From contig NZ_CP061913.1 of the NCBI RefSeq assembly GCF_019904175.1, positions 3,286,001 through 3,350,000 of the forward strand: 64,000 bases of DNA, written 5' to 3'. The DNA comes from Dactylosporangium vinaceum. Lineage in GTDB: Bacteria > Actinomycetota > Actinomycetes > Mycobacteriales > Micromonosporaceae. The notes beneath the pieces were generated by a model that was given only the letters and a program-made list of their open reading frames with translations, had not been told where the DNA came from and did not search any database. The position numbers and the translations under genes are program-made. Every line of letters begins with the position of its first letter. The first letter of the stretch is position 1. Positions 42,182 to 50,081 of the stretch are shown one piece after another.

Positions 42182-43888
42182 ATGTTGCGGCGGTCTCTGG
42201 TTGTTTGCTCCGTTCTTGCGCTCGCGGTGACCGGCCTGCCCTCGGCGGCCTCGGCTGCTCCCGTGACCGCGGCCGACCCGCTGGCCGGGATGACGCTGCC
42301 GGAGAAGGTCGGGCAGCTGTTCGTCGGCTACGTGTACGGCGACAGCGCAACGACCGCCTCGGCCAGCAACACGGCGAAGTACGGCGTCGCGACCGGCGCC
42401 GAGGTCGTGGCCCGCTACCACCTCGGCGGCGTCATCTACTTCACGTGGAGCGGCAACCTCGCCAACCCCGCCCAGATCGCCGGCCTGTCCAACGGCCTGC
42501 AGGCGGCGGCCCGGGCCGACACCGGCATCCCGCTGCAGATCAGCACCGACCAGGAGGGCGGCATCGTCAACCGGATCGGCGCCCCGCTGGCCGTGTCGCC
42601 CGGCAACATGGCGATCGGCGCCACCCAGGACCCGCGGGGCGCCCTGCGTGCGGCCGAGGTCAGCGGCACCGAACTCCTCCAGCTCGGCATCAACGTCGTC
42701 GACGCCCCGGTCGTCGACGTCAACACCAACCCCCGCAACGCCGCCGACGGCCCCCGCGCGTTCGGCGACCGCACCGCCCCGGTGTCCCTCTTCGGCGCGG
42801 CCGCTGTCGCCGGCTACCGCCTGGCCGGCATAGGCGCCCAGGCCAAACACTTCCCCGGCCTGGGCGACACGACAGTCAACACCGACAACGGCGTCGCCGT
42901 CACCAACGAGACCCGCGACCAGATCCTGACCACCCACATCCCCCCGTTCCAGGCCGCGATCGCCGCCGGCGTCCCCAGCATCATGGCCGCCCACATCGTC
43001 GCCCCCGCCCTGGACCCGACCGGCACCCCCGCCAGCCTGTCCCGCCCGATCGTCACCGACCTGCTCCGCCACCGGCTCCACTACGACGGCGTCGTGATCA
43101 CCGACGCCCTGGACGCCGCCGCCCTGGCCGCCATCCCGGGCGACCAGATCGTGCTGCGCGCCATCGACGCCGGCGTGGACCAGCTCCTGATGCCGGCCGA
43201 CCCGCCGGCCGCCATCCAGGCCGTGCTCGACGCCGTCGCGTCGGGCCGCCTGTCCGAGGCGCGGATCGACCAGTCGGTACGCCGCATCCTGCGCATGAAG
43301 CAGGAGCTGGGCCTGTTCAAGTGGCACCCCGCACCGGCCGCACCGGCGGTGGGCACCCCCGCCGACGCCGCGACCATGTCGACGATCGCGGCGAAGTCCA
43401 TCACGAAGCTGCGCGGCACCGGCCTCCCGGTGACTCCCGGCGCGCACGTGCTCGTGACCGGCTGGGGCGTGAGCACCACCCAGAACCTCGCGGACGCCCT
43501 GAACGCCCGCGGGGTCGTGGCCGGCCGCCTGTGGACGGGTTCGCCTTCGCCCGCGCTTATCGCGCAGGCGGTGGCGGCGGCGCAGGCCGCGGATGCCACG
43601 GTGGTGACGACGAACAACGCGTGGTCGGACCCGACCCAGGTGGCGCTTGTCCAGGCGCTGCTGGCGACGGGGAAGCCGGTCGTGGTGGTGGCGGTGGGCG
43701 GGCCGTACGACATCGCGTACTTCCCGGCGGCGCCCGCGTATCTGGCCGCCTACGACTACCAGCCGGTCTCGGTGCTCGCCGTGGCCGACGTGCTGACGGG
43801 CCGCGCGCCGACCCCGGGCCGCCTCCCGGTCACGATCCACAATCCGGAGGGGACAACGGTGCTGTACCCGTACGGCAGCGGCTCCTGA
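42182..43888 (+). CDS. Secreted GH3 beta-N-acetylglucosaminidase-like enzyme
   Basis: A 568-aa exported GH3 protein. Signal peptide about 1-27 (LPSAASA). The (beta/alpha)8 domain (about 35-375) has the family motif KHFPGLGDT and the nucleophile Asp308 in VVITDALDAAAL; a second sandwich domain (about 395-568) follows. In NagZ-type enzymes the loop after KHFPGHGD ends in a DSH acid/base dyad; here the loop reads TTVNTDNG, so the histidine is absent and the Asp in NTD is the likely substitute, as I recall for other actinobacterial secreted GH3 proteins. Substrate may be beta-GlcNAc or a beta-glucoside from cell wall or chitin. Start supported by a leaderless promoter. Confidence 0.88.
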   Translation: MLRRSLVVCSVLALAVTGLPSAASAAPVTAADPLAGMTLPEKVGQLFVGYVYGDSATTASASNTAKYGVATGAEVVARYHLGGVIYFTWSGNLANPAQIAGLSNGLQAAARADTGIPLQISTDQEGGIVNRIGAPLAVSPGNMAIGATQDPRGALRAAEVSGTELLQLGINVVDAPVVDVNTNPRNAADGPRAFGDRTAPVSLFGAAAVAGYRLAGIGAQAKHFPGLGDTTVNTDNGVAVTNETRDQILTTHIPPFQAAIAAGVPSIMAAHIVAPALDPTGTPASLSRPIVTDLLRHRLHYDGVVITDALDAAALAAIPGDQIVLRAIDAGVDQLLMPADPPAAIQAVLDAVASGRLSEARIDQSVRRILRMKQELGLFKWHPAPAAPAVGTPADAATMSTIAAKSITKLRGTGLPVTPGAHVLVTGWGVSTTQNLADALNARGVVAGRLWTGSPSPALIAQAVAAAQAADATVVTTNNAWSDPTQVALVQALLATGKPVVVVAVGGPYDIAYFPAAPAYLAAYDYQPVSVLAVADVLTGRAPTPGRLPVTIHNPEGTTVLYPYGSGS

Positions 43889-43961
43889 ACCCGTGGCTTC
43901 GTGTGATTGGAAGCGCCTGATGATCTAGAACTTGTCCAGTGCGTCGATGCGGTGCGGTTGT

Positions 43962-44324
43962 TCAGCGTGACGGGTCCGGCGGCGGTGGAACATGACTGAG
44001 CGGTGGGTCGGCGTGCCCCTGGACGACGCCGGCGTCGTCTGTCACCTCCACGTCGATCACTCCGCCGTGGACCAGGACCACGATCGACGGGAACGCCATG
44101 TCCATCGGCTCGCCTCGCACCTCGACCGAGTAGGTGACGATCTCGATCTGAATCTCCAGTTCCCTCGCAGCCGCGATCCACCATCGAGTTTGCGGCGGTA
44201 TGCAGTAGTCGAAACGACGAGGCTCAGGTCGAGTGTCAGCGAAATGCTCGGTGAACTGGTACGGCTCGACCCATAGTTGCAGCGGGCGCTCGCCGGCGTT
44301 GCGGATGGGCAGCTTGGTGGTCAT
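43962..44324 (-). CDS. Hypothetical protein (120 aa)
   Basis: A 120-aa soluble protein: MTTKLPIRNAGERPLQLWVEPYQF at the start, a strand-rich core (EIQIEIVTYSVEVRGEPMDMAFPSIVVLVHGG), and a Pro-rich tail. The composition suggests a small beta-sandwich. I recognise no family. ATG 44324 is preferred over TTG 44330. Codon use is less strongly GC-biased than in its neighbours, which may reflect acquisition or weak selection. Gap 43889-43961 shows nothing notable. Confidence 0.55.
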   Translation of the reverse strand: MTTKLPIRNAGERPLQLWVEPYQFTEHFADTRPEPRRFDYCIPPQTRWWIAAARELEIQIEIVTYSVEVRGEPMDMAFPSIVVLVHGGVIDVEVTDDAGVVQGHADPPLSHVPPPPDPSR

Positions 44325-44450
44325 CGTCAAATGATGCTGCCGCCGGCTGCCGCGAGTCAGGTGGCTTCGGCTTCAATGTGGGTGCGGCGGTCGCGCCCGC
44401 CGCCGCGTGTGTGCGAGTGCGGCGACGGGCGTGACAGGCCGTGGTGTGAT

Positions 44451-44552
44451 GCCCGGCCCCGCGTGGCCGGGCGCCCGCAGGCGCGGCTCGTGCGGGGGGT
44501 GTGGGTGGAGGCGAAGCCTTCCCCACGGATGGGGAGATACAGCCTTCCCCAC
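44451..44552. repeat. Structured intergenic element with two hairpins and a direct repeat
   Basis: GCCCGGCC-N6-GGCCGGGC (44451-44472, perfect 8-bp arms) and TCCCCA-CGGA-TGGGGA (44520-44535, perfect 6-bp arms) lie just past the G6PDH stop. AGCCTTCCCCAC occurs twice (44515-44526 and 44541-44552, 26-bp period), the second hairpin lying between the copies. It may act as the zwf terminator and may be a dispersed genomic repeat. Nothing else is recognised in 44325-44574. Confidence 0.55.
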
Positions 44553-44574
44553 AAACAAGGAGCTGGCGATACAG

Positions 44575-46077
44575 CTACGCGACCGTGTTGCGCCAGGCTC
44601 GGCCGCTGCGTTCGATGAGGCGGTTCGCGTCGGTCGGGCCCCAGGAGGCGGCCTCGTAGGTGGGGATCGGGCTCGGGTCCTGGGCCCAGCGTTCGATGAT
44701 CGGGTCGACGATGCGCCAGCACTGTTCGACCTCGTCCGAGCGGATGAACAGCGTGGTGTCGCCGATCAGGGCGTCCAGCAGCAGGCGCTCATAGGCTTCC
44801 GGGGACTCCTCGCGGAACGTCTTGTCGTAGGAGAAGTCCATGCTCGCCGAGCGCACGCGGAAGGAGTGGCCGGGGACCTTGGCGCCGAAGCGCAGGGCGA
44901 TGCCCTCGTCGGGCTGGATGCGCAGGATCAGGGCGTCGGCCTGGAGTTCGGTGAGCTGGGAGTCGGGGATGGGCAGGTGCGGCGGGCGCTGGAACTGCAG
45001 GGCCACCTCGGTCACCCGGCTGGGCAAGCGCTTTCCCGTACGTACGTAAAACGGGACGCCCTTCCAGCGCCAGTTGTCGACGTCCAGGCGGAGGGCGGCG
45101 TAGGTCTCGGTGCGGGAGAGGGGGTCGACGCCGGGCTCGTCGCGGTAGCCGGGCATGAGCTCCTCGCGGGTGCCGCCCCGGGTGTACTGGCCCCGGACCG
45201 CGATGTCGTCGATGTCGCGGCCGCGGGGGAGGCGGATCGCCTGGAGGAGCTTGACCTTCTCGTTGCGCACCGCCTCGGCGGCGAACGAGGCGGGCGGCTC
45301 CATCAGGGCGAGCGCGAGGACCTGCAGCACGTGGTTCTGCACGATGTCGCGCATCGCGCCGGCGTGCTCGTAGAAGCTGCCGCGGGTACCCACGCCAAGG
45401 GTTTCGGCGACGGTGATCTGCACGTGGTCGACCCATGTGCGGTCCCAGATGGGCTGGAAGATGGAGTTCGCGAAGCGCAGTGCGAGCACATTCTGGACGG
45501 TGTCCTTGCCCAGGTAGTGGTCGATGCGGAAGACCTGCGACTCGTCGAAGGAGGCGTGCACGGTCTGGTCGAGCTGCTTGGCGCTGCGCTCGTCGTGGCC
45601 GTAGGGCTTCTCGATGACCAGGCGGGCGAAGGAGCCCTCGCGCGCGTGGTTGAGGCCCGCGCCGGCGAGCCCGTTGATGACCAGCGGGAAGGCCTCTGCG
45701 GGCGTCGACAGGTAGAAGATCCGGTTGCCGCTGGTGCCCCGCTGCTCGTCGAGCTCGTCGAGGAGCGCGGCGAGGTTCTTGTACGTCTCGGGGTCGTCGT
45801 AGCCGCCGGCGATGTAGCGCACGGCTCCGGCCAGCTGCGGCATGCCGGCCAGGCCGCGCTCGCCGAGCACGTTGTGGATGAACTGCTCGTCGTCCATCGG
45901 CGTGCGGGCGACGCCCACGACCGCGAACCGCTCTGTGAGCCGGTTGTGCCGGGCCAGGCTCTCGATCGCTGGGATCAGCTTGCGGCGGGTGAGGTCGCCG
46001 GAGGCGCCGAAGATCACCACCGTGGCCGGCGGGGCGTGCCGGTTGTCGGATTCCTGCAGGATCGTCTCGCTGGACAT
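44575..46077 (-). CDS. zwf: Glucose-6-phosphate dehydrogenase
   Basis: A 500-aa cytosolic enzyme of the oxidative pentose-phosphate pathway, converting glucose-6-phosphate and NAD(P)+ to 6-phosphogluconolactone. The coenzyme fingerprint GASGDLTRRKL is at about residues 24-34, the substrate/catalytic motif RIDHYLGKD near residue 184, and the conserved C-terminal stretches EWRWKGVPFYVRTGKRL-like (NWRWKGVPFYVRTGKRL) and ALIGDTTLFIRSDEVEQCW are intact. Length is standard. ATG 46077 (MSSETILQES) is chosen over an upstream in-frame start because AAAGGC lies 8 nt before it. It stands alone, without transaldolase/transketolase or OpcA genes nearby, so it may be a second zwf copy; that cannot be tested from this window. 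Confidence 0.95.
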   Translation of the reverse strand: MSSETILQESDNRHAPPATVVIFGASGDLTRRKLIPAIESLARHNRLTERFAVVGVARTPMDDEQFIHNVLGERGLAGMPQLAGAVRYIAGGYDDPETYKNLAALLDELDEQRGTSGNRIFYLSTPAEAFPLVINGLAGAGLNHAREGSFARLVIEKPYGHDERSAKQLDQTVHASFDESQVFRIDHYLGKDTVQNVLALRFANSIFQPIWDRTWVDHVQITVAETLGVGTRGSFYEHAGAMRDIVQNHVLQVLALALMEPPASFAAEAVRNEKVKLLQAIRLPRGRDIDDIAVRGQYTRGGTREELMPGYRDEPGVDPLSRTETYAALRLDVDNWRWKGVPFYVRTGKRLPSRVTEVALQFQRPPHLPIPDSQLTELQADALILRIQPDEGIALRFGAKVPGHSFRVRSASMDFSYDKTFREESPEAYERLLLDALIGDTTLFIRSDEVEQCWRIVDPIIERWAQDPSPIPTYEAASWGPTDANRLIERSGRAWRNTVA

Positions 46078-46176
46078 GGGGAGTGCCTTTCGTCGGACTG
46101 CCGCCGTGACACTACGAGTCAACACCCGGCAGCAACGATTCCGGAACGTGACCGGCGTCTCTGCGCGGCCCGGCTA

Positions 46177-46195
46177 AAGCCTAGTCAGTAGGTTT
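46177..46195. promoter_or_regulatory. TetR operator candidate AAGCCTA-GTCAG-TAGGTTT
   Basis: Arms match at 6 of 7 positions around a 5-bp centre, ending 6 bp before the TetR ATG. Position and shape suit autorepression by the TetR-family protein that follows. Confidence 0.55.
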
Positions 46196-46201
46196 GGCGG
46201 C

Positions 46202-46753
46202 ATGGGACGACCCGCTCGGCACGACGCCGACAGCCTGTTGGACGCGGCCGTGCGCCTGGTCGGGGCCGGCGGCCCCAAGGCGCTCACGATGGCGGCGGTG
46301 GCGCGGGAGGCGGGCGGGCCGAGCGGGTCGGTGTACCACCGGTTCGCCGGGCGGCCGTCACTCGCCGCGGCGCTGTGGCTGCGCACGGTGGAGCGGTTTC
46401 AGGCCGGGTTCTTCGCGGCGCTGGCCTCCGGGCGCCCGGCGGCCGCGGCCCGGCACGTGGTGGCCTGGTGCCGGGCGCATCCGGGGGAGGCGGGGGTGCT
46501 GCTGTACCGGGCCGACGACTTCGACCGCGAGCACTGGAGCGACGGGGAGCGGGCCGCCCTCGACGCGATGAACGAGCGGGCGTTCGCCGCGCTGCGCGAC
46601 CTCGGCGGGGATCGGGACAAGGTCGTGCTCGCGCTCGTCGACCTGCCGTCGGCCCTGGTCCGGCGGCACCTGCGGGCCGGGGGCGAGATCCCGGCCCGGG
46701 CCGAGGAGCTCGCGGAGGAGACGGCGGTGCTAATTTTAGAGACATGTCTCTAA
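46202..46753 (+). CDS. TetR-family transcriptional regulator
   Basis: A 183-aa repressor with the N-terminal helix-turn-helix (LLDAAVRLVGAGGPKALTMAAVAREAGGPSGSVYHRFAGRPSL, about residues 12-54) and an all-helical ligand/dimerisation domain. ATG 46202 is preceded by a palindromic candidate operator. Its stop (46751-46753) overlaps the start of the SRPBCC gene by 10 bp, and a 22-bp perfect palindrome straddles the junction. It probably controls the SRPBCC gene and itself; the ligand is unknown. It is divergent from zwf with 124 bp between the starts. Confidence 0.9.
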   Translation: MGRPARHDADSLLDAAVRLVGAGGPKALTMAAVAREAGGPSGSVYHRFAGRPSLAAALWLRTVERFQAGFFAALASGRPAAAARHVVAWCRAHPGEAGVLLYRADDFDREHWSDGERAALDAMNERAFAALRDLGGDRDKVVLALVDLPSALVRRHLRAGGEIPARAEELAEETAVLILETCL

Positions 46754-46755
46754 AA
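46734..46755. promoter_or_regulatory. 22-bp perfect palindrome over TetR stop and SRPBCC start
   Basis: The bases read TTTTAGAGAC, AT, GTCTCTAAAA, so the 22 bp are perfectly self-complementary. The ATG of the SRPBCC gene (46744-46746) lies at the centre and the TetR stop at its right arm. It is far more AT-rich than its surroundings. Possible roles: an operator for a dimeric regulator, a start-codon-sequestering mRNA hairpin, or a terminator-like stem. Confidence 0.7.
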
Positions 46756-47280
46756 GTGTGGGGTACCCGTCCGGAGGAGACCGCCCTCGCGTTCGGCGGC
46801 GACGCGGTGGTCCCCGGCCGCGCGGCGTACTACCGGGCCGTCGACGTGCACGCCCCGGCCTCCGTCGCGTTCCGGCGGCTGTGCCAGCTGCGGGTCGCGC
46901 CGTACAGCTACGACTGGATCGACAACCGGGGCCGGCGCAGCCCGCGCGCGCTGACGCCGGGCGTCGAGGACCTCGCGACTGGGCAGCGCTGGATGACGAT
47001 CTTCACGCTCATCGCGTTCGTGCCGGGGGAGCAGCTCACGTTCCGCATCACCAGGCGTGACGGCCGGGCGCTGTTCGGCGACATCGTGGTCACCTATGTG
47101 CTGCGCGAGCTGGGGCCGCGGCACTGCCGCCTCGTCGCCAAGCTGCACCTGCCCGAGCCGCGCGGCCTCCTGGAAGCGGCGACCCGCCCGCTGCTGTGCG
47201 CCGGGGACCTGGTCATGATGCGCCGCCAGCTGCGCAACCTGGCCGCGCTGGCCCGGGAAGACGATCAAGGACAGGTTTGA
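46744..47280 (+). CDS. SRPBCC-superfamily protein (DUF2867-like)
   Basis: A 178-aa protein with a helix-grip (SRPBCC) outline: YYRAVDVHAPASVAFRRLCQLRVAPYSYDWIDN, then GQRWMTIFTLIAFVPGEQLTFRITRRDGRALFGDIVVTYVL, and a late helix. Such domains bind hydrophobic ligands in polyketide, hormone or lipid chemistry. ATG 46744 overlaps the TetR gene and lies in the centre of the palindrome; a longer upstream frame would be antisense-like in the TetR gene and was rejected. Cotranscription with TetR is expected, so the regulator may sense the same ligand that this protein binds. Confidence 0.75.
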   Translation: MSLKVWGTRPEETALAFGGDAVVPGRAAYYRAVDVHAPASVAFRRLCQLRVAPYSYDWIDNRGRRSPRALTPGVEDLATGQRWMTIFTLIAFVPGEQLTFRITRRDGRALFGDIVVTYVLRELGPRHCRLVAKLHLPEPRGLLEAATRPLLCAGDLVMMRRQLRNLAALAREDDQGQV

Positions 47281-47341
47281 TCTTCACCCGTACGTGGTAA
47301 CTTTGAGTAGTCGGGATCATGCAAGTAGTAGCGAGGTTGCC

Positions 47342-47830
47342 ATGTCGATCACACCGGTAGGGCCCGTCACGCAGACCACAGTGACCTCGGCGACCGCCAC
47401 GAGCGCAACTACCGCACAGGCCGCGGGCACGCCGACGTCCCGCGACATGCAGGACAACCTGGAGCAGGACCGGCTCGCCCAGCAGCGCCTCGACGACCAG
47501 CGCCTGCAGCAGCAGCGCACCGACGACGCCCGCGCCGCCGACCGCCAGGACCTGGTCCGCCAGCAGGACGCCCGCACGCGCGACATCCAGGCGCGCGACG
47601 AGCAGCAGTACCAGCTGCAGCAGCAGCGCCTCAACGACCAGCGCGTCGCCGCCCAGCGGACCCAGGACCAGCAGCGCCTGGAGGACCAGCAGCGCATCGC
47701 CCAGCAGCAGCTGCTGGAGGACCAGCTGCGCCAGCGGGCCGAGGAGGCGCGGGCCAACTTCGACGCCATCCAGCAGCAGCGGCTGCAGACGACGTCGCTG
47801 TTCTCGGGGCGCCTGGACGTGTACCTGTAA
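47342..47830 (+). CDS. Gln-rich predicted coiled-coil protein of unknown function
   Basis: A 162-aa protein. After a Thr/Ser/Ala-rich first 45 residues it is built of Q/R/D/L heptad-like repeats (for example LEQDRLAQQRLDDQRLQQQR and DQQRLEDQQRIAQQQLLEDQ) to about residue 140, predicting one long coiled coil, and it ends TTSLFSGRLDVYL. No signal peptide or membrane helix is seen. Lysine is absent in the coil and arginine supplies all positive charge. It is probably a structural or scaffolding protein. ATG 47342 follows GCGAGG by 6 nt. No recognised family; possible relation to phage-like or secretion-associated coiled coils cannot be decided. Confidence 0.65.
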   Translation: MSITPVGPVTQTTVTSATATSATTAQAAGTPTSRDMQDNLEQDRLAQQRLDDQRLQQQRTDDARAADRQDLVRQQDARTRDIQARDEQQYQLQQQRLNDQRVAAQRTQDQQRLEDQQRIAQQQLLEDQLRQRAEEARANFDAIQQQRLQTTSLFSGRLDVYL

Positions 47831-47902
47831 CGTCACCTGACCGTCGCGGACCGGCATCCTGGGCGCGGGGCGCCCGCCATGACCGGCGGCTACGGTCCGG
47901 GC

Positions 47903-48837
47903 ATGACGACGCCCACGAGCCCGGCCGGGAAGCCGATCCTCGGCCGCAAGCGCCCCGTCCCGGCGCACATCGCGGTCTACGCGTTCGTGATCGTGCCGTT
48001 CCTGGCCCTGCTCGCGGCCGTGCCGCTCGCCTGGGGCTGGGGGCTGTCCTGGCTCGACGTCGCCCTGGCCGCCGCCTTCTACGTCCTCACGTGCCTCGGG
48101 GCGACAGTCGGCTTCCACCGGTACTTCACCCACGGCGCCTTCAAGGCCGGCCGCGCACTGCGCATCGGCCTCGCCGTCGTCGGCTCGATGGCGGTCCAGG
48201 GGCCGATCCTGCACTGGGTCGCCGACCACCGCCGCCACCACGCGTTCGCCGACAGGGAGGCGACCCGCACTCGCCCTGGCTGTTCGGCACGTCCCCGGCC
48301 GCCCTGGCCCGCGGCTTCTGGCACGCCCACCTGGGCTGGGTCCTCCAGCGCGACCTGACCAACCAGGAGCGCTTCGTCCCCGACCTGCTGGCCGACCGCG
48401 ACATGCGCGTCGTGCACCGCCTGTTCGGCCCGCTGACGATCGTGACGCTGGCCCTGCCGGCGCTGCTCGGCGGCCTGATCTCCTGGTCGTGGGCGGGCGC
48501 CCTGACCGCGCTGTTCTGGGCCGGCCTGATCCGCGTCTTCGCCCTGCACCACGTGACCTGGTCGGTGAACTCGGTCTGCCACATGATCGGTGAGCGCCCG
48601 TTCGCGGCCCGCGACAGGTCGGCCAACTTCTGGCCCCTGGCCATCCTGAGCATGGGGGAGTCCTGGCACAACCTGCACCACGCCGACCCCACAAGCGCCC
48701 GCCACGGCGTGCTGCGCGGCCAGATCGACATCTCGGCCCGCACCATCTGGCTCTTCGAGCGGCTCGGCTGGGCGTGGGACGTGCGCTGGCCCACCCCGGC
48801 CCGGCTGGCCCGCATCACCGCCGGTGTGGTCGCATGA
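47903..48837 (+). pseudogene. Acyl-CoA/fatty-acid desaturase gene with a -1 frameshift
   Basis: The reconstructed 311-aa protein is an integral-membrane stearoyl-CoA-type delta-9 desaturase. The three histidine boxes are present: HRYFTH, DHRRHH and HNLHH (in ESWHNLHHA), which bind the di-iron centre that inserts a cis double bond into a fatty acyl chain; four membrane helices surround them. The frame breaks at 48257-48260, where GAGGCGAC replaces GAGGGCGAC; restoring the G gives REGDPHSPW, a segment typical of the family, and the frame runs to TGA 48837. So either one base was lost in sequencing or the gene is disrupted. Start ATG 47903. The GNAT gene begins 3 nt after its end. Confidence 0.8.
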
Positions 48838-48840
48838 GGC

Positions 48841-49284
48841 GTGCATTTCCGGGAAGCGGTCCGGGCTGACCTGCCGGCGATCGTCGCGCTGCTCGCCGAC
48901 GACGAGCTCGGGCGGGAGCGGGACGTGGCAGTCGTCGACGCGGCGTACGAGCGGGCGTTCGCGGACATCGCCGCCGATCCGCGCAACGTCGTGTTCGTCG
49001 CCGAGGATCGCGGTGCGGTCGTCGGGTGCCTGCAGGTGACGTACATCCCCGGCCTCGGCCGGCACGGAATGGAGCGCGCGCTCGTCGAGTCGGTGCGTGT
49101 CGCCCGGTCGCGGCGGGGCGACGGCATCGGGGCCGCCTTCATGCGCTGGGTGATCGAGCGGGCCCGGGAGCGCGGCTGCGGGCTGGTCCAGCTGACCACC
49201 GACAAGTCGCGGGCGGACGCGCGCCGGTTCTACCTGCGGCTCGGGTTCGTCGCCTCACACGAGGGCATGAAGCTGGCCCTGTGA
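48841..49284 (+). CDS. GNAT-family N-acetyltransferase
   Basis: A 147-aa acetyltransferase with an acetyl-CoA loop ARSRRGDGIGAAFMRWVIERA (about residues 90-110), preceded by strand VVGCLQVTYIPGL and followed by LVQLTTDKSRADARRFYLRLGF, a pattern common in amino-acid or antibiotic acetyltransferases. GTG 48841 begins MHFREAVRADLPAIVALL, the normal domain start. It lies 3 nt after the desaturase gene and 17 nt before the SDR start, which suggests an operon. Substrate unknown. Confidence 0.88.
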   Translation: MHFREAVRADLPAIVALLADDELGRERDVAVVDAAYERAFADIAADPRNVVFVAEDRGAVVGCLQVTYIPGLGRHGMERALVESVRVARSRRGDGIGAAFMRWVIERARERGCGLVQLTTDKSRADARRFYLRLGFVASHEGMKLAL

Positions 49285-49301
49285 TCGACTACGGTCGGGC
49301 G

Positions 49302-50081
49302 ATGACCAACACCTATGCCAGCCCGGCCGGGCTCGAGGGCCGGGCCGCCATCGTCACCGGGGCGGCGCAGGGCATCGGGCGGGGCATTGCGCAGGCCCTG
49401 ACCGAGCGGGGCGCGGCAGTGCTGCTCGTCGACCACAACGCCGAGACCCTCGCCCGCACCACCGAGGCGCTCGCCGGCCGCACGGTCGCCCCGCTCGTCT
49501 GCGACATCCGGGAGCCGGGGCAGGCCGAGCGGATCGTGGCCGCGGCCGTGGAGGCGTTCGGGCGCCTCGACGTGCTGGTGAACAACGCCATCGCGACCCG
49601 GGCCGCCGGGCCGTTCACCGAGCACAGCGACGAGGACTACGACCTGGTGTTCGACACCGGGCCGCGGGCCACGTTCCGGCTGATGAAGGCCGCGTTCCCG
49701 CATCTGGTGGCGTCCGGCAGCGGATCGGTGGTCAACCTCGGGTCGAGCGCGGGGACCGAGGGGCAGGCCGGCTGGGCGACGTACGCGGCGGCCAAGGAGG
49801 CCGTCCGCGGCCTGTCCAAGGTCGCGGCGACCGAGTGGGGTGCGGCGAACGTCCGGGTCAACGTCGTGTGCCCGTTCGCCAACTCCGAGGGCGCGCAGCT
49901 GTGGGAGCAGTACGACCCGGAGAGCTTCGGCGCCGCGCTCGCCAAGGTGCCGCTCAAGCGCATCGGCGACACCCGCACCGACGTGGGCGCGCTGGTGGCC
50001 TTCCTGGCGAGCGACGACGCCACCTACATCACCGGCCAGACCATCATGATCGACGGCGGCTGGGGCATGCACCGCATCTAG
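49302..50081 (+). CDS. Short-chain dehydrogenase/reductase
   Basis: A 259-aa classical SDR. The cofactor motif TGAAQGIGRG lies at about residues 19-28, the structural motif reads NNAIA instead of NNAG, and the catalytic triad is Ser (LGSSAG), Tyr and Lys (YAAAKEA, about 158-164); GQTIMIDGG is the C-terminal family signature. It oxidises or reduces a hydroxyl/keto substrate with NAD(P). ATG 49302 (MTNTYASPAG) is preferred; GTG 49281 would add seven residues. It ends convergently with, and overlaps by 4 bp, the next SDR gene. Confidence 0.9.
   Translation: MTNTYASPAGLEGRAAIVTGAAQGIGRGIAQALTERGAAVLLVDHNAETLARTTEALAGRTVAPLVCDIREPGQAERIVAAAVEAFGRLDVLVNNAIATRAAGPFTEHSDEDYDLVFDTGPRATFRLMKAAFPHLVASGSGSVVNLGSSAGTEGQAGWATYAAAKEAVRGLSKVAATEWGAANVRVNVVCPFANSEGAQLWEQYDPESFGAALAKVPLKRIGDTRTDVGALVAFLASDDATYITGQTIMIDGGWGMHRI

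Noticed and set aside
45020..45050. GCAAGCGCTTTCCC followed by GTACGTACGT inside zwf, resembling a LacI site
   Set aside because: It lies within conserved G6PDH codons (TGKRLPS region), the dyad is imperfect and no promoter is nearby.
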